Origin: F23-D06 sp045132055
GTDB taxonomy: Bacteria > Bacteroidota > Bacteroidia > Bacteroidales > WCHB1-69
Direction: 5' to 3'
DNA: 10,824 nucleotides
Assembly (NCBI GenBank): GCA_045132055.1
Contig: JBGURP010000057.1
Location: 1 to 10,824 of the forward strand
In this document: positions 1 to 7,070 of the stretch, one piece after another
Layout of the letters: each line of letters starts with the position of its first letter
Numbering within the stretch: position 1 is the stretch's first letter
Position numbers and translations under genes: made by a program
The notes under the pieces: model-generated
Told to the model about the DNA's origin: nothing
Database searches by the model: none
Seen by the model: the letters and a program-made list of their open reading frames with translations, nothing else

Positions 1-913
1 CAAAACCATCCTGTTTGGCGAGGCGGCGGTAAGCGCCTGTCGGCAGCGTACCGGGGTGGGCGTGCTGCAGGGCAGCCTCTTCGACATCGACCCGCGCAGC
101 AAACTCGCCGTGCTGCTGCGATATTACAGCCGCGATTTTGTGAGTCTGTACGGCAATTCCTTCCATACCAACAGCTCGTGCAACAGCGAGGTCGGCATCT
201 ACCTCGCCGCCGACTTCGTGCTGGGCCGCAAGGCAGAGCTATCGCTCAATGCCGATTTCTATCACTTTCTGTGGTTGAAATATCAGGTGTCGCAACCCTC
301 CGCAGGCTTTGATTTATCAGGGCGCTTAGGCCTCAATCTCACCCGTCATCTCACCCTGAATTTTCGCTATCAATATGCCAAAAAAGAGCAGAATCTAAGT
401 CAAAATGAGCATCATCCTTTCGCCGATGGAAACGACTCGCACAAGTTCCGGCTGACCTTCAAAGCCACGCCCACCAATGCCCTGACCTTCAACACGGAAA
501 TCCATTATCTGTTGTCCATCAATGCAGAAAATACTGTCACACAAGGTTTTCTGTTTTTTCAAGACATCGGTATCAAAATCGAACGGTGGAACCTGGATTT
601 CCATGGCCGAATTGCCGTTTTCGACACCGACAGCTATGCGGAACGGCTTTATGCCTACGAACACGACCTGCTGCAAACCTTCACCATCAATGGATATTAT
701 GGAAAAGGCGTGCGCTACTACCTGATGATGGGTTATCAATATTCTTTTATAAAAATACAAGCCCGCTTTTCGCAAACCTTCTTCGACGACCGGCAGCGCA
801 TCAGCTCGGGACTGGCGCAGATTGAGGGAAACACCAAGAGCGAAGTGGCCGTGCAAGTGATTTTCAACATCCGATCCTTCCACAAAATAACTCAAGAAAA
901 AGCTCGTTTATGA
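1..913 (+). CDS. Helix-hairpin-helix family outer-membrane beta-barrel protein, C-terminal part (5' truncated)
   Basis: The reading frame is open from base 2, so the true start lies outside the window; the GTG at 56 is internal, not a start. About 303 residues are visible. They are rich in alternating hydrophobic and aromatic strands, as in an outer-membrane barrel. Several blocks match, from memory, the C-terminal barrel of Bacteroidetes proteins that carry a ComEA-like helix-hairpin-helix domain at the N-terminus: LFGEAAVS near the left edge, RYYSRDFVSLYGNSF, VFDTDSYAERLYAYEHDLL, YYGKGVRYYL, and SSGLAQIEGN..SEV near the end. The HHH part itself is not in the window, so the family call rests on the barrel alone. 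The function of this family is not established; DNA binding by the HHH part is only inferred. The stop codon overlaps the next start (ATGA, 910-913), which suggests translational coupling. Any TonB-dependent or generic OM barrel is the main alternative. Confidence 0.7.
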   Translation, partial: KTILFGEAAVSACRQRTGVGVLQGSLFDIDPRSKLAVLLRYYSRDFVSLYGNSFHTNSSCNSEVGIYLAADFVLGRKAELSLNADFYHFLWLKYQVSQPSAGFDLSGRLGLNLTRHLTLNFRYQYAKKEQNLSQNEHHPFADGNDSHKFRLTFKATPTNALTFNTEIHYLLSINAENTVTQGFLFFQDIGIKIERWNLDFHGRIAVFDTDSYAERLYAYEHDLLQTFTINGYYGKGVRYYLMMGYQYSFIKIQARFSQTFFDDRQRISSGLAQIEGNTKSEVAVQVIFNIRSFHKITQEKARL

Positions 914-1215
914 AAAGTACATATCCTCGTTACATGGCAGAAATTCCACTTTCAACACTTTTGCACGAGTTCATGAAAGAAAACCATCATGAACGCGAGT
1001 ATCAGGAAGTGACGGCTGTAGAAATTTTCAAGCAGTTGCTCCCAGATGCATACCGCACTATGATACAGCGTGTTAGTGTAAAAAACGGAGTCCTGTATGT
1101 AAAATCCAATTGTGCCAGTTTACGGTTTGAGCTGATGAACCAGCGTTCCTCCTACATCAAGCAACTCAACCAAAAATTGGGCGAATCCATCATCCGGGAC
1201 ATCCTTTTTTCCTAA
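910..1215 (+). CDS. DUF721 (DciA-like) domain protein
   Basis: This 101-residue protein matches the DUF721 family as seen in Bacteroidetes. It has an N-terminal helix (IPLSTLLHEFMKEN), a middle segment with VEIFKQLLPDAY (usually VxxAWxxVxG), then the diagnostic strand-strand-helix block VKNGVLYVKSNCASLRFELMN, and the ending LNQKLGESIIRDILFS. The length is normal for the short single-domain form. The usual tryptophan of the middle segment is replaced (IFKQLLP), a mild divergence. DUF721 includes DciA, which loads the replicative helicase in many bacteria lacking DnaC; whether the Bacteroidetes members do this is inference. There is no signal peptide, so it is cytoplasmic. The start at 910 overlaps the previous stop, suggesting co-expression with the barrel protein upstream. 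Confidence 0.8.
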   Translation: MKSTYPRYMAEIPLSTLLHEFMKENHHEREYQEVTAVEIFKQLLPDAYRTMIQRVSVKNGVLYVKSNCASLRFELMNQRSSYIKQLNQKLGESIIRDILFS

Positions 1216-1238
1216 ATGGGGATTTTCGTTTGCACCTC

Positions 1239-1269
1239 TTGCCAATCTTGCCAAATTTTACTATTTTTG
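1239..1269 (+). promoter_or_regulatory. Bacteroidetes-type promoter for the rlmD-dapB-glmM cluster
   Basis: TATTTTTG at 1262-1269 is a perfect match to the Bacteroidetes -7 consensus TAnnTTTG. A weak -33 element (TTG at 1239-1241) lies 20 bases upstream. Transcription would start near 1276, leaving a leader of about 20 bases before the ATG at 1297. The spot fits the gap between the DUF721 gene and rlmD. The -33 match is poor, so strength is uncertain. Confidence 0.55.
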
Positions 1270-1296
1270 CACGTTGTTTTGATAAGATTTTCTACT

Positions 1297-2700
1297 ATGA
1301 AATTCAAACAATACACGATAGAGAATCTGGAGATTACAGATGCCGGCGCCGAAGGGAAGGCTGTGGCCAAACACGAAGGTCTCACCATCTTCATTACCAA
1401 CGTGGTACCGGGAGATGTGGTGGACGCGCTGGTGGTAAAGAAGAAAAAGAGCTACGCCGAAGCGCGATGCATCAGGATTGTCACCCCATCGCCGCACCGC
1501 ATTGAGCCGCGCTGCGAGCACTTCGGCACCTGCGGTGGCTGCAAGTGGCAGATGCTGGATTACGCCCAGCAATTGTACTACAAACAGAAGCAGGTGACCG
1601 ACAATTTCCAGCACCTCGGCCACTTCGAGTACCCCGACCCTCAACCCATCCTTGCCTCCGACCTGCAATATGGCTATCGCAACAAACTGGAATTTACCTT
1701 CACCCATCAGCGTTGGCTCTCCGACGAGGATTGGAAGGCCCAACAAGAGGGTAAGGAGATAGAGGTCAGAGGATTGGGCTTTCATGTGCCGGGCAAATTC
1801 GACAAAGTATTGGACATCAATCTCTGCCATTTACAGGCAGAGCCGAGCAACAAAATCCGCCTTGCCGTGCGTGAATTTGCCATCCGCAACGGCTACACCT
1901 TCTACAACCTCCGCAACCACGAAGGACTGCTCCGCAACATGATCATCCGCATGTCGTCCACCGGCGAGCTGATGGTCATCGTGGTGGTGACCGACTGGAA
2001 CGAACAGGTGGTGAACCTGCTCAACTTTTTGGCAGAGTCGTTCCCCGAAATCACCTCGCTGCAATACGTCATCAACCAGAAGATGAACGACAGCATTTCG
2101 GATTTGGAGTTCAAGACGTACAAGGGCAAGGATTTCATGATGGAGAAGATGGGCGACCTGTCCTTCAAGGTGGGACCGGCCTCCTTTTACCAAACCAACA
2201 GCCAACAAGCATTCAAGCTCTACAGCGTGGCGAAGGAGTTTGCGGCCGTCACCCCCGAAGACACCGTGTACGATTTATACACCGGCACGGGCACCATCGC
2301 CAACTTCGTGGCCCGCGATGCACGCAAAGTGGTGGGTATAGAATATGTTGAAGCCGCCATTGAGGATGCGAAAGAGAATTCCGCCCTCAACCACATCAAC
2401 AACACCGAGTTTGTGGCGGGCGACATGGCCAAGGTGTTGACGCCGGAGTTTGTGAAAGAACATGGCAGAGCCGACATCGTCATCACCGACCCGCCGCGCA
2501 GCGGAATGCACGCCGACGTGGTGAAACAGCTGCTGACCATGGAGCCGAAGCGCATCGTGTATGTCAGCTGCAACCCCGCCACGCAGGCCCGCGACCTGAC
2601 TTTGCTGGATGAAAAGTACAAGGTGCTGCGCGTTCAGCCGGTGGATATGTTTCCGCACACCCAGCATGTGGAAAATGTGGTACTATTAGAATTAAAATAA
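1297..2700 (+). CDS. rlmD: 23S rRNA (uracil-C5)-methyltransferase, RlmD/RumA type
   Basis: This is a cytoplasmic SAM-dependent enzyme of the TrmA/RumA superfamily that makes 5-methyluridine in rRNA (m5U1939 in E. coli 23S). With the ATG at 1297 it has 467 residues, near the usual length. Residues 1-60 form a TRAM-like RNA-binding domain. Cys73, Cys79, Cys82 and Cys177 form the C-x5-C-x2-C...C set that binds a 4Fe-4S cluster. The SAM site has DLYTGTGT at 326-333. The catalytic part has DPPRSG (398-403), SCNPAT with nucleophile Cys425, and HVE with the base Glu459. All key residues are present. An upstream in-frame ATG at 1216 would add 27 residues, but they would span the promoter and are unlike the family. 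Bacteroidetes enzymes of this group may act on one or two uridines (RlmC/RlmD/RlmCD), so the exact site is not assured. Confidence 0.92.
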   Translation: MKFKQYTIENLEITDAGAEGKAVAKHEGLTIFITNVVPGDVVDALVVKKKKSYAEARCIRIVTPSPHRIEPRCEHFGTCGGCKWQMLDYAQQLYYKQKQVTDNFQHLGHFEYPDPQPILASDLQYGYRNKLEFTFTHQRWLSDEDWKAQQEGKEIEVRGLGFHVPGKFDKVLDINLCHLQAEPSNKIRLAVREFAIRNGYTFYNLRNHEGLLRNMIIRMSSTGELMVIVVVTDWNEQVVNLLNFLAESFPEITSLQYVINQKMNDSISDLEFKTYKGKDFMMEKMGDLSFKVGPASFYQTNSQQAFKLYSVAKEFAAVTPEDTVYDLYTGTGTIANFVARDARKVVGIEYVEAAIEDAKENSALNHINNTEFVAGDMAKVLTPEFVKEHGRADIVITDPPRSGMHADVVKQLLTMEPKRIVYVSCNPATQARDLTLLDEKYKVLRVQPVDMFPHTQHVENVVLLELK

Positions 2701-2716
2701 CAATCTGATTGACAAT

Positions 2717-3439
2717 ATGATAAAAGTAGCAATTCTCGGTTATGGGAAAATGGGAAAAGAGATAGAGAAGGTCGCCATCCGCGAAGGGATGAAGATTGTG
2801 GCCCGCATCGACAACGAAGAGGAGTGGGAAACCCAGCGCGAAGCCTTCCTCACCAGCGACGTGGCCATCGAATTTTCCACCCCCGGAACGGTGGTCAAGA
2901 ACCTCACCCGCTGCTTCGAGGCCAACATCCCGGTGGTGTGCGGCACGACCGGCTGGACCAACGTGGAAAAGGACATCCTCAAGCAGTGCCAAGCCACCTC
3001 CAATGCCCTCATCTATGGCTCGAACTTCTCCATCGGCGCCAACATGTTCTTCAAAATCAACGACTTGATGGCGCAGCTGATGAACCAGCAGCCCCAGTAC
3101 GATGTGACCATTGAGGAAACGCACCACATTCACAAAAAAGATGCGCCGAGCGGCACGGCCATCACCATCGCCAACATCATCATCAACCAGCTTGAAAGGA
3201 AAAAAGAGTGGGCACTGGAGGACGACAGCGATGCCGCTGACATCAACATCATCGCACACCGTTTCGGTGAAGAAGCCGGCACCCACGCCGTGAAGTACAA
3301 ATCCGACGACGATTGTATCATTCTCTGCCACAAGGCTTTCAACAGAGCCATCTTCGCACAGGGAGCCGTACGCTCCGCCCGCTGGCTCATCAAAAACCGA
3401 GGCATTTATCCCTTCTACGACATCTTCCTCCAGATATAA
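2717..3439 (+). CDS. dapB: 4-hydroxy-tetrahydrodipicolinate reductase
   Basis: DapB reduces 4-hydroxy-tetrahydrodipicolinate with NAD(P)H in the diaminopimelate/lysine pathway, supplying the peptidoglycan cross-link residue. The 240-residue protein has the Rossmann motif GYGKMG at 8-13 (K where proteobacterial enzymes have R), FSTPGTV at 53-59, GTTGW at 76-80, and the signature EETHHIHKKDAPSGTA at 133-148. In that block His136 and Lys140 correspond to the E. coli catalytic His159 and Lys163. It is somewhat shorter than the E. coli enzyme (about 270) but typical of Bacteroidetes. It begins 16 bases after rlmD stops with no promoter-like sequence between, so it is probably co-transcribed. Confidence 0.95.
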   Translation: MIKVAILGYGKMGKEIEKVAIREGMKIVARIDNEEEWETQREAFLTSDVAIEFSTPGTVVKNLTRCFEANIPVVCGTTGWTNVEKDILKQCQATSNALIYGSNFSIGANMFFKINDLMAQLMNQQPQYDVTIEETHHIHKKDAPSGTAITIANIIINQLERKKEWALEDDSDAADINIIAHRFGEEAGTHAVKYKSDDDCIILCHKAFNRAIFAQGAVRSARWLIKNRGIYPFYDIFLQI

Positions 3440-3449
3440 TTTTGTGCTT

Positions 3450-4058
3450 ATGAAATTTGTACAAATCAAGTCATTTGTGCTCCTCTCTCTGCTGATTTTT
3501 GGCAGCTTCTCGCTCCTACAGGCGCAACGGTTGGAGTTGAGGTTCAACAAAGAGTTTTCGAGCGACAAGATGATCAACAAGACGCTGGGGGCAGGCGGCT
3601 CGTTCATTATCGACGGCTGGGTGGACCATTTGGATTTTCAAATCAACTTCGACTATGCCGGACACAAAGAAGCTGCTGATTACACGGGTGTTAGCTCAAA
3701 AATTGCCAAATACAAAGGCGGTGTTTCCGTGCTCTATTCGCATCCCATCGGACGGCTGCTTCACCTCCGTGCGGGCGGCGACCTCTCGTATAATTATATC
3801 AATAAAGTCAATACCCGCTGGGAGGATTTCAACCATTACAACACAGCGCATCGCGCTCACGCACTGGGAATTGGAGCCGTGGTACAGCTGCAGGTGCAGT
3901 TGGGGCAGCTCTTCCGCATCGGGGCCGGCCTCATCCCCACCTATCTCATTCCGATGGCCACCGATGTCAGTCAGCCCAACGTGGAGTGCGACTTCAAAAA
4001 AGGCATGTTTGTGATGCAATTGCAGATTGGCTTGGAAATCCGTTTAGTAAAAGAATAA
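3450..4058 (+). CDS. Small secreted outer-membrane beta-barrel-like protein
   Basis: No specific family is recognised. The ATG at 3450 gives 202 residues; a GTG two codons earlier (3444) is a possible but less likely start. Residues 1-25 are a clear Sec signal peptide: a short Lys-containing start, a hydrophobic core (FVLLSLLIFGSF), and a likely cleavage after LLQA. The mature part is made of amphipathic strands with alternating hydrophobics (LELRFNKEF, LDFQINFDYAG, YKGGVSVLYS, LLHLRAGGDLSYNYI, ALGIGAVVQLQVQL, MFVMQLQIGLEIRL). This suits an eight-strand-like outer-membrane barrel. It ends on a strand, as barrels usually do, though with a hydrophilic tail (VKE). The gene lies 10 bases after dapB and 20 before glmM, inside an otherwise cytosolic operon, so its product may be needed alongside envelope synthesis; that is inference. 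Confidence 0.75.
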   Translation: MKFVQIKSFVLLSLLIFGSFSLLQAQRLELRFNKEFSSDKMINKTLGAGGSFIIDGWVDHLDFQINFDYAGHKEAADYTGVSSKIAKYKGGVSVLYSHPIGRLLHLRAGGDLSYNYINKVNTRWEDFNHYNTAHRAHALGIGAVVQLQVQLGQLFRIGAGLIPTYLIPMATDVSQPNVECDFKKGMFVMQLQIGLEIRLVKE

Positions 4059-4078
4059 CAATATAAACAACTGAAAAT

Positions 4079-5461
4079 ATGGCACTTATCAAATCCATCT
4101 CCGGCATTCGCGGCACCATCGGCGGCCAAGTGGGCGACAACCTCACTCCGATTGACGTGGTGCAATTCGTATCGGCTTTTGTTACCTTTTTAAAAAAGGA
4201 CGAGAAAGTCCTGACCCTCGTGACCGGTCGCGATGCACGCATCTCGGGAGAGATGATCAACAAACTCGTTTGCAGCACTTTACAGTCATTGGGAGTTAAT
4301 GTGATTGATTTAGGATTATCCACCACGCCGACGGTGGAGATGGCGGTGGTGCAGCATAAGGCGGACGGTGGTATCATCCTGACGGCCAGTCACAACCCGA
4401 TGCAATGGAACGCATTGAAACTGCTGAATGCAAGAGGTGAGTTCATCTCTGCGGCAGATGGAGCGAAAGTTTTGGGAATTATTGAAAAACAAGAATATAC
4501 ATTTGCCGATGTACACCACTTGGGCTGCTATGCCACTTACGACCAGGCCATCAGCGACCATGTGGGGCAGATTTTGAAGTTGAAGTTAGTGGATGTGGAG
4601 GCCATCCGAAAAGCCGGTTTTTCAGTGGCATTAGACTGTGTAAATTCCACAGGTGGAATTGCTTTACCATTGCTACTCAAAAAGTTAGGAGTGGAAAAAG
4701 TCAGCGTATTGAATGGGGATGTTTCGGGAATATTTGCGCACAACCCGGAGCCGCTACCCCAACATTTGGAAGGCATTTCCGAAATGATGCGCAAAGGCGG
4801 CTTTGATGTCGGTTTTGTGGTGGATCCCGACGTGGACAGGCTGGCCATTTTGAACGAAGATGGTTCGATGTTCGGGGAAGAGTACACCCTCGTGGCCGTA
4901 TCCGACTATATTCTTCAAAACAAAAAAGGAAATACCGTTTCCAACCTGTCATCAACGCGGGCGCTGCGCGATGTAAGTAACCGATATGGCGTGAGTTACA
5001 ATGCCTCGGCTGTGGGTGAGGTGAATGTAGTGGAAAAGATGAAAGCCACGAATGCCATCATTGGTGGCGAAGGCAATGGCGGGGTAATTTATCCTGAATT
5101 ACATTATGGTAGAGACGCATTGGTCGGCATCGCGCTGTTCCTTACATTTATGGCCAAGACGGGGAAGAAATGCAGCGAAATCCGCCAGCAGTATCCTGCC
5201 TACACAATTTCCAAGAACAAAATTGAGTTGCAGCCGGGCATGAATGTGCCGGAGATTATGAAAAAAATCGCTGCAAAGTATTCTGATAATGAGATCAATA
5301 CGATAGATGGAGTCAAAATCGACTTTCCTGACGGCTGGGTACACCTCCGCCCGTCGAACACGGAACCCATCATCCGCATTTATGCTGAAGGCCTGTCGGA
5401 AGAGTTTGCCACCTCCTTGGCCAACAAAATCATGACCGACATCCAGGCACTCATCGGATAA
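4079..5461 (+). CDS. glmM: Phosphoglucosamine mutase (archaeal/Bacteroidetes-type GlmM, alpha-D-phosphohexomutase family)
   Basis: This cytoplasmic enzyme probably converts glucosamine-6-phosphate to glucosamine-1-phosphate on the way to UDP-GlcNAc, for peptidoglycan and glycans. The 460 residues carry all four phosphohexomutase landmarks: TASHNP at 102-107 with phospho-acceptor Ser104, the metal loop DPDVDR at 249-254 (Asp249, Asp251, Asp253), the sugar loop GGEGNGG at 329-335, and the phosphate loop RPSNTEP at 424-430. The start SISGIRGTIGG and the metal loop DPDVDR, rather than DGDGDR, place it with the archaeal-type GlmM group that Bacteroidetes use. Substrate specificity (glucosamine, mannose or glucose phosphate) cannot be fixed from the motifs. 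It is the last gene of its cluster, followed by a hairpin. Confidence 0.88.
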   Translation: MALIKSISGIRGTIGGQVGDNLTPIDVVQFVSAFVTFLKKDEKVLTLVTGRDARISGEMINKLVCSTLQSLGVNVIDLGLSTTPTVEMAVVQHKADGGIILTASHNPMQWNALKLLNARGEFISAADGAKVLGIIEKQEYTFADVHHLGCYATYDQAISDHVGQILKLKLVDVEAIRKAGFSVALDCVNSTGGIALPLLLKKLGVEKVSVLNGDVSGIFAHNPEPLPQHLEGISEMMRKGGFDVGFVVDPDVDRLAILNEDGSMFGEEYTLVAVSDYILQNKKGNTVSNLSSTRALRDVSNRYGVSYNASAVGEVNVVEKMKATNAIIGGEGNGGVIYPELHYGRDALVGIALFLTFMAKTGKKCSEIRQQYPAYTISKNKIELQPGMNVPEIMKKIAAKYSDNEINTIDGVKIDFPDGWVHLRPSNTEPIIRIYAEGLSEEFATSLANKIMTDIQALIG

Positions 5462-5469
5462 CAAGCCTT

Positions 5470-5519
5470 AAATTTCATAAATTTTCAGATTTTCTCCGAA
5501 AATTATAAATTTTATTATG
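5470..5519 (+). terminator. Possible AT-rich terminator hairpin after glmM
   Basis: Bases 5470-5486 (AAATTTCATAAATTTTC) pair almost perfectly with 5498-5512 (GAAAATTATAAATTT), with two bulged bases and an 11-base loop. A shorter alternative stem, ATTTTC-tcc-GAAAAT (5489-5503), shares the second arm. It begins 9 bases after the glmM stop and is followed by T-rich sequence. The stem has hardly any GC and no clean T-run, so termination is inferred mainly from position. Confidence 0.4.
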
Positions 5520-5587
5520 CTATTTTTAGGCATTGTTAATATTTTTATCAAAATATTATAATATAATTTGGTAATAATAAATACTTT

Positions 5588-5614
5588 GTGTTAATTTAGA
5601 AAATTTATTAACAC
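5588..5614. repeat. Inverted repeat abutting the -33 box
   Basis: GTGTTAAT (5588-5595) and ATTAACAC (5607-5614) are a perfect 8-base inverted repeat with an 11-base spacer. The right arm ends one base before the -33 TTTG of the downstream promoter. That position suits an operator or activator site, but in such AT-rich DNA chance symmetry is possible. Confidence 0.35.
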
Positions 5615-5647
5615 TTTGTATTTTCATATTTTTTCTGTATATCTTTG
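5615..5647 (+). promoter_or_regulatory. Bacteroidetes-type promoter for the surface-protein cluster
   Basis: TTTG at 5615-5618 and TATCTTTG at 5640-5647 match the Bacteroidetes -33 and -7 consensus exactly, with a 21-base spacer. The predicted start is near 5654, giving a leader of about 48 bases before the ATG at 5702. It is the best promoter in the window and the only convincing one ahead of the next three genes. Confidence 0.75.
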
Positions 5648-5701
5648 CATCGCTGTTGGAAAGAAAACCAATGGCGACGATCTCAGTAAACTCAGACCGC
5701 T

Positions 5702-7051
5702 ATGGACAAGACTATTGAAATCTATTGCTGCTGCCTACGAGCCATCCGGAAAAGATGGACAAGATTATTTCTGACAGGAATCTGCTTATTATATATAGGA
5801 TATGGGGAAGCGCAATCAGGGTTTGCGCCTGCGCACGGAGAAGTTGGAAACAGTTCTTACACGATTGGGCAGGTCTTTTACCGGCAGATTGCGCAAGGCC
5901 TCGGTGTTTCAGAAGGAGTGGAACAGAGCTACCTCATCATTACCCAACTACAGGATGAGGTGTGTGAAGGAACCTCTTTCGCGAGTTATGGTTTTGAATA
6001 TGGCGACACCCTGACAGCTGGAGAATACCTTGCTGAGAAATACTTGCAAAACAGTTCATTGCACTATGATAGCATTGTGCATTTTATCTTGGTGGTGCAT
6101 CCCACTTGGAGAATCAACGATACCTTGTTGGTGCATCAGGGTGATCCGGCAGCAATTTCAGCCGGCACCCATATTGACAGTCTCGTGTCGCAGTACGGCT
6201 GCGACAGCATTGTGTCGAGGACCGTATATGTCATTACCTGTCCCGACGACTATATTGATACCGCTGCATACGGAGAGGAAAGTGTGCCTTTGTCGTTGAT
6301 GCCGCCCGACATCTATCCGCCCAATCCCAGTCTTCAAATTTCATCAGACGCACCAGGGTCGGTGTTAGTGGGACGCTCGCACCTGATCACCTGGCAAGTA
6401 ACAACAGGAGAAGATACGTTGTGGTGCACACAAAACGCAATCGTGCATTTTCCGCCGTGCGGTGGTGACTACACCATCACTGACCGGGAAGACAACATCT
6501 ATCATACCATACGTGTCGGTGCCATTTGCTGGATGAAAGAGAACCTGCGCTCCACACTCTACCCGAATGGCGACACCATCATGAATGCCCGAATCTACAC
6601 CATCGGCGCCGACACTATTTCTGAATGGGAGAGCTACGGGCGACTATATAGCTGGTATTCAGCAATAAACATCCCGGAGGGCAGCGACACCTTGCCAACA
6701 ACAGACAGTGAAGGTAGGGTGCAAGGTGCCTGCCCCAACGGATGGCACATCCCGCTGTCGGAAGAGATGGCGCAGCTGTCCCTTGAAGATGCACAATCGT
6801 TGAGAATCGATGGCGAATACTGGTTGGGAGAAGCCGATAATCAGAGTGGCTTTTCCGCTATGCCTGCCGGTGACTACGATAACCGCACTGGCTATTTTGA
6901 ATACCTGCTGACGGTGGCCCACTTCTGGACCAGTGAAAGAGTATCGAACAATATAGGTATTGTGGGAACACTGCCCGTTCTCTGCAATGACTTCTACCTT
7001 GAACGATTTCCTACCCATAACGGATGTAGTATTCGATGTATAAAAAACTGA
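5702..7051 (+). CDS. Secreted protein with CDSIV-type repeats and C-terminal FISUMP domain
   Basis: The 449-residue product is exported: residues 14-38 give a basic stretch (RAIRKRWTR), a hydrophobic core (LFLTGICLLYIGYG) and a likely cleavage after AQS. Residues 46-80 (GEVGNSSYTIGQVFY...GVSEGVEQSY) resemble the SYSIGQVVY...GVQQPY element common in large secreted Bacteroidetes proteins. Two repeats follow with YDSIVHFILVV (122-132) and GCDSIVSRTVYV (166-177), then an HYR-like segment ending in PPCGGD (to 256). Residues 257-449 are a FISUMP domain: DREDNIYHTIRVGAICWMKENL, YGRLYSWYSA (312-321), CPNGWHIP (344-351), SGFSAMPAGDYD (382-393), FWTSE, and terminal SIRCIKN. Its biochemical role is unknown. 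No lipobox or T9SS sorting domain is seen. It heads the probable three-gene operon. Confidence 0.85.
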   Translation: MDKTIEIYCCCLRAIRKRWTRLFLTGICLLYIGYGEAQSGFAPAHGEVGNSSYTIGQVFYRQIAQGLGVSEGVEQSYLIITQLQDEVCEGTSFASYGFEYGDTLTAGEYLAEKYLQNSSLHYDSIVHFILVVHPTWRINDTLLVHQGDPAAISAGTHIDSLVSQYGCDSIVSRTVYVITCPDDYIDTAAYGEESVPLSLMPPDIYPPNPSLQISSDAPGSVLVGRSHLITWQVTTGEDTLWCTQNAIVHFPPCGGDYTITDREDNIYHTIRVGAICWMKENLRSTLYPNGDTIMNARIYTIGADTISEWESYGRLYSWYSAINIPEGSDTLPTTDSEGRVQGACPNGWHIPLSEEMAQLSLEDAQSLRIDGEYWLGEADNQSGFSAMPAGDYDNRTGYFEYLLTVAHFWTSERVSNNIGIVGTLPVLCNDFYLERFPTHNGCSIRCIKN

Positions 7052-7070
7052 AAATCATTACATTAAAAAC

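Larger units (their letters stand above)
5462..5701. other. AT-rich intergenic boundary region
   Basis: These 240 bases separate the housekeeping cluster from the surface-protein cluster. They are visibly much richer in A and T than the flanking genes. They hold the glmM terminator candidate, an inverted repeat (5588-5614), a promoter (5615-5647) and a leader with a small possible ORF (5671-5718). No tRNA or known riboswitch fold was recognised here. Confidence 0.7.

Noticed and set aside
1261..1830. Antisense ORF opposite the start of rlmD
   Set aside because: No recognisable domain, overlaps the rlmD promoter and the Fe-S cysteine region; a shadow frame.
3437..3444. TAATTTTG, a perfect -7 box match overlapping the dapB stop
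   Set aside because: It ends only 5 bases before the ATG at 3450, so transcripts would begin at or past the start codon; no -33 partner was seen. Probably chance in an operon junction.
2564..3607. Long antisense ORF (347 codons) on the - strand opposite dapB
   Set aside because: It lies opposite a fully convincing dapB with catalytic motifs; its translation is low-complexity and valine/aspartate/glycine-rich, as expected from a shadow of GC-biased codons.
5702..5818. Lipoprotein signal in the first FISUMP protein (Cys28 in LTGIC)
   Set aside because: The residue before Cys is Ile rather than Gly, Ala or Ser, and the hydrophobic stretch continues past it; a normal signal peptide ending near AQS fits better.
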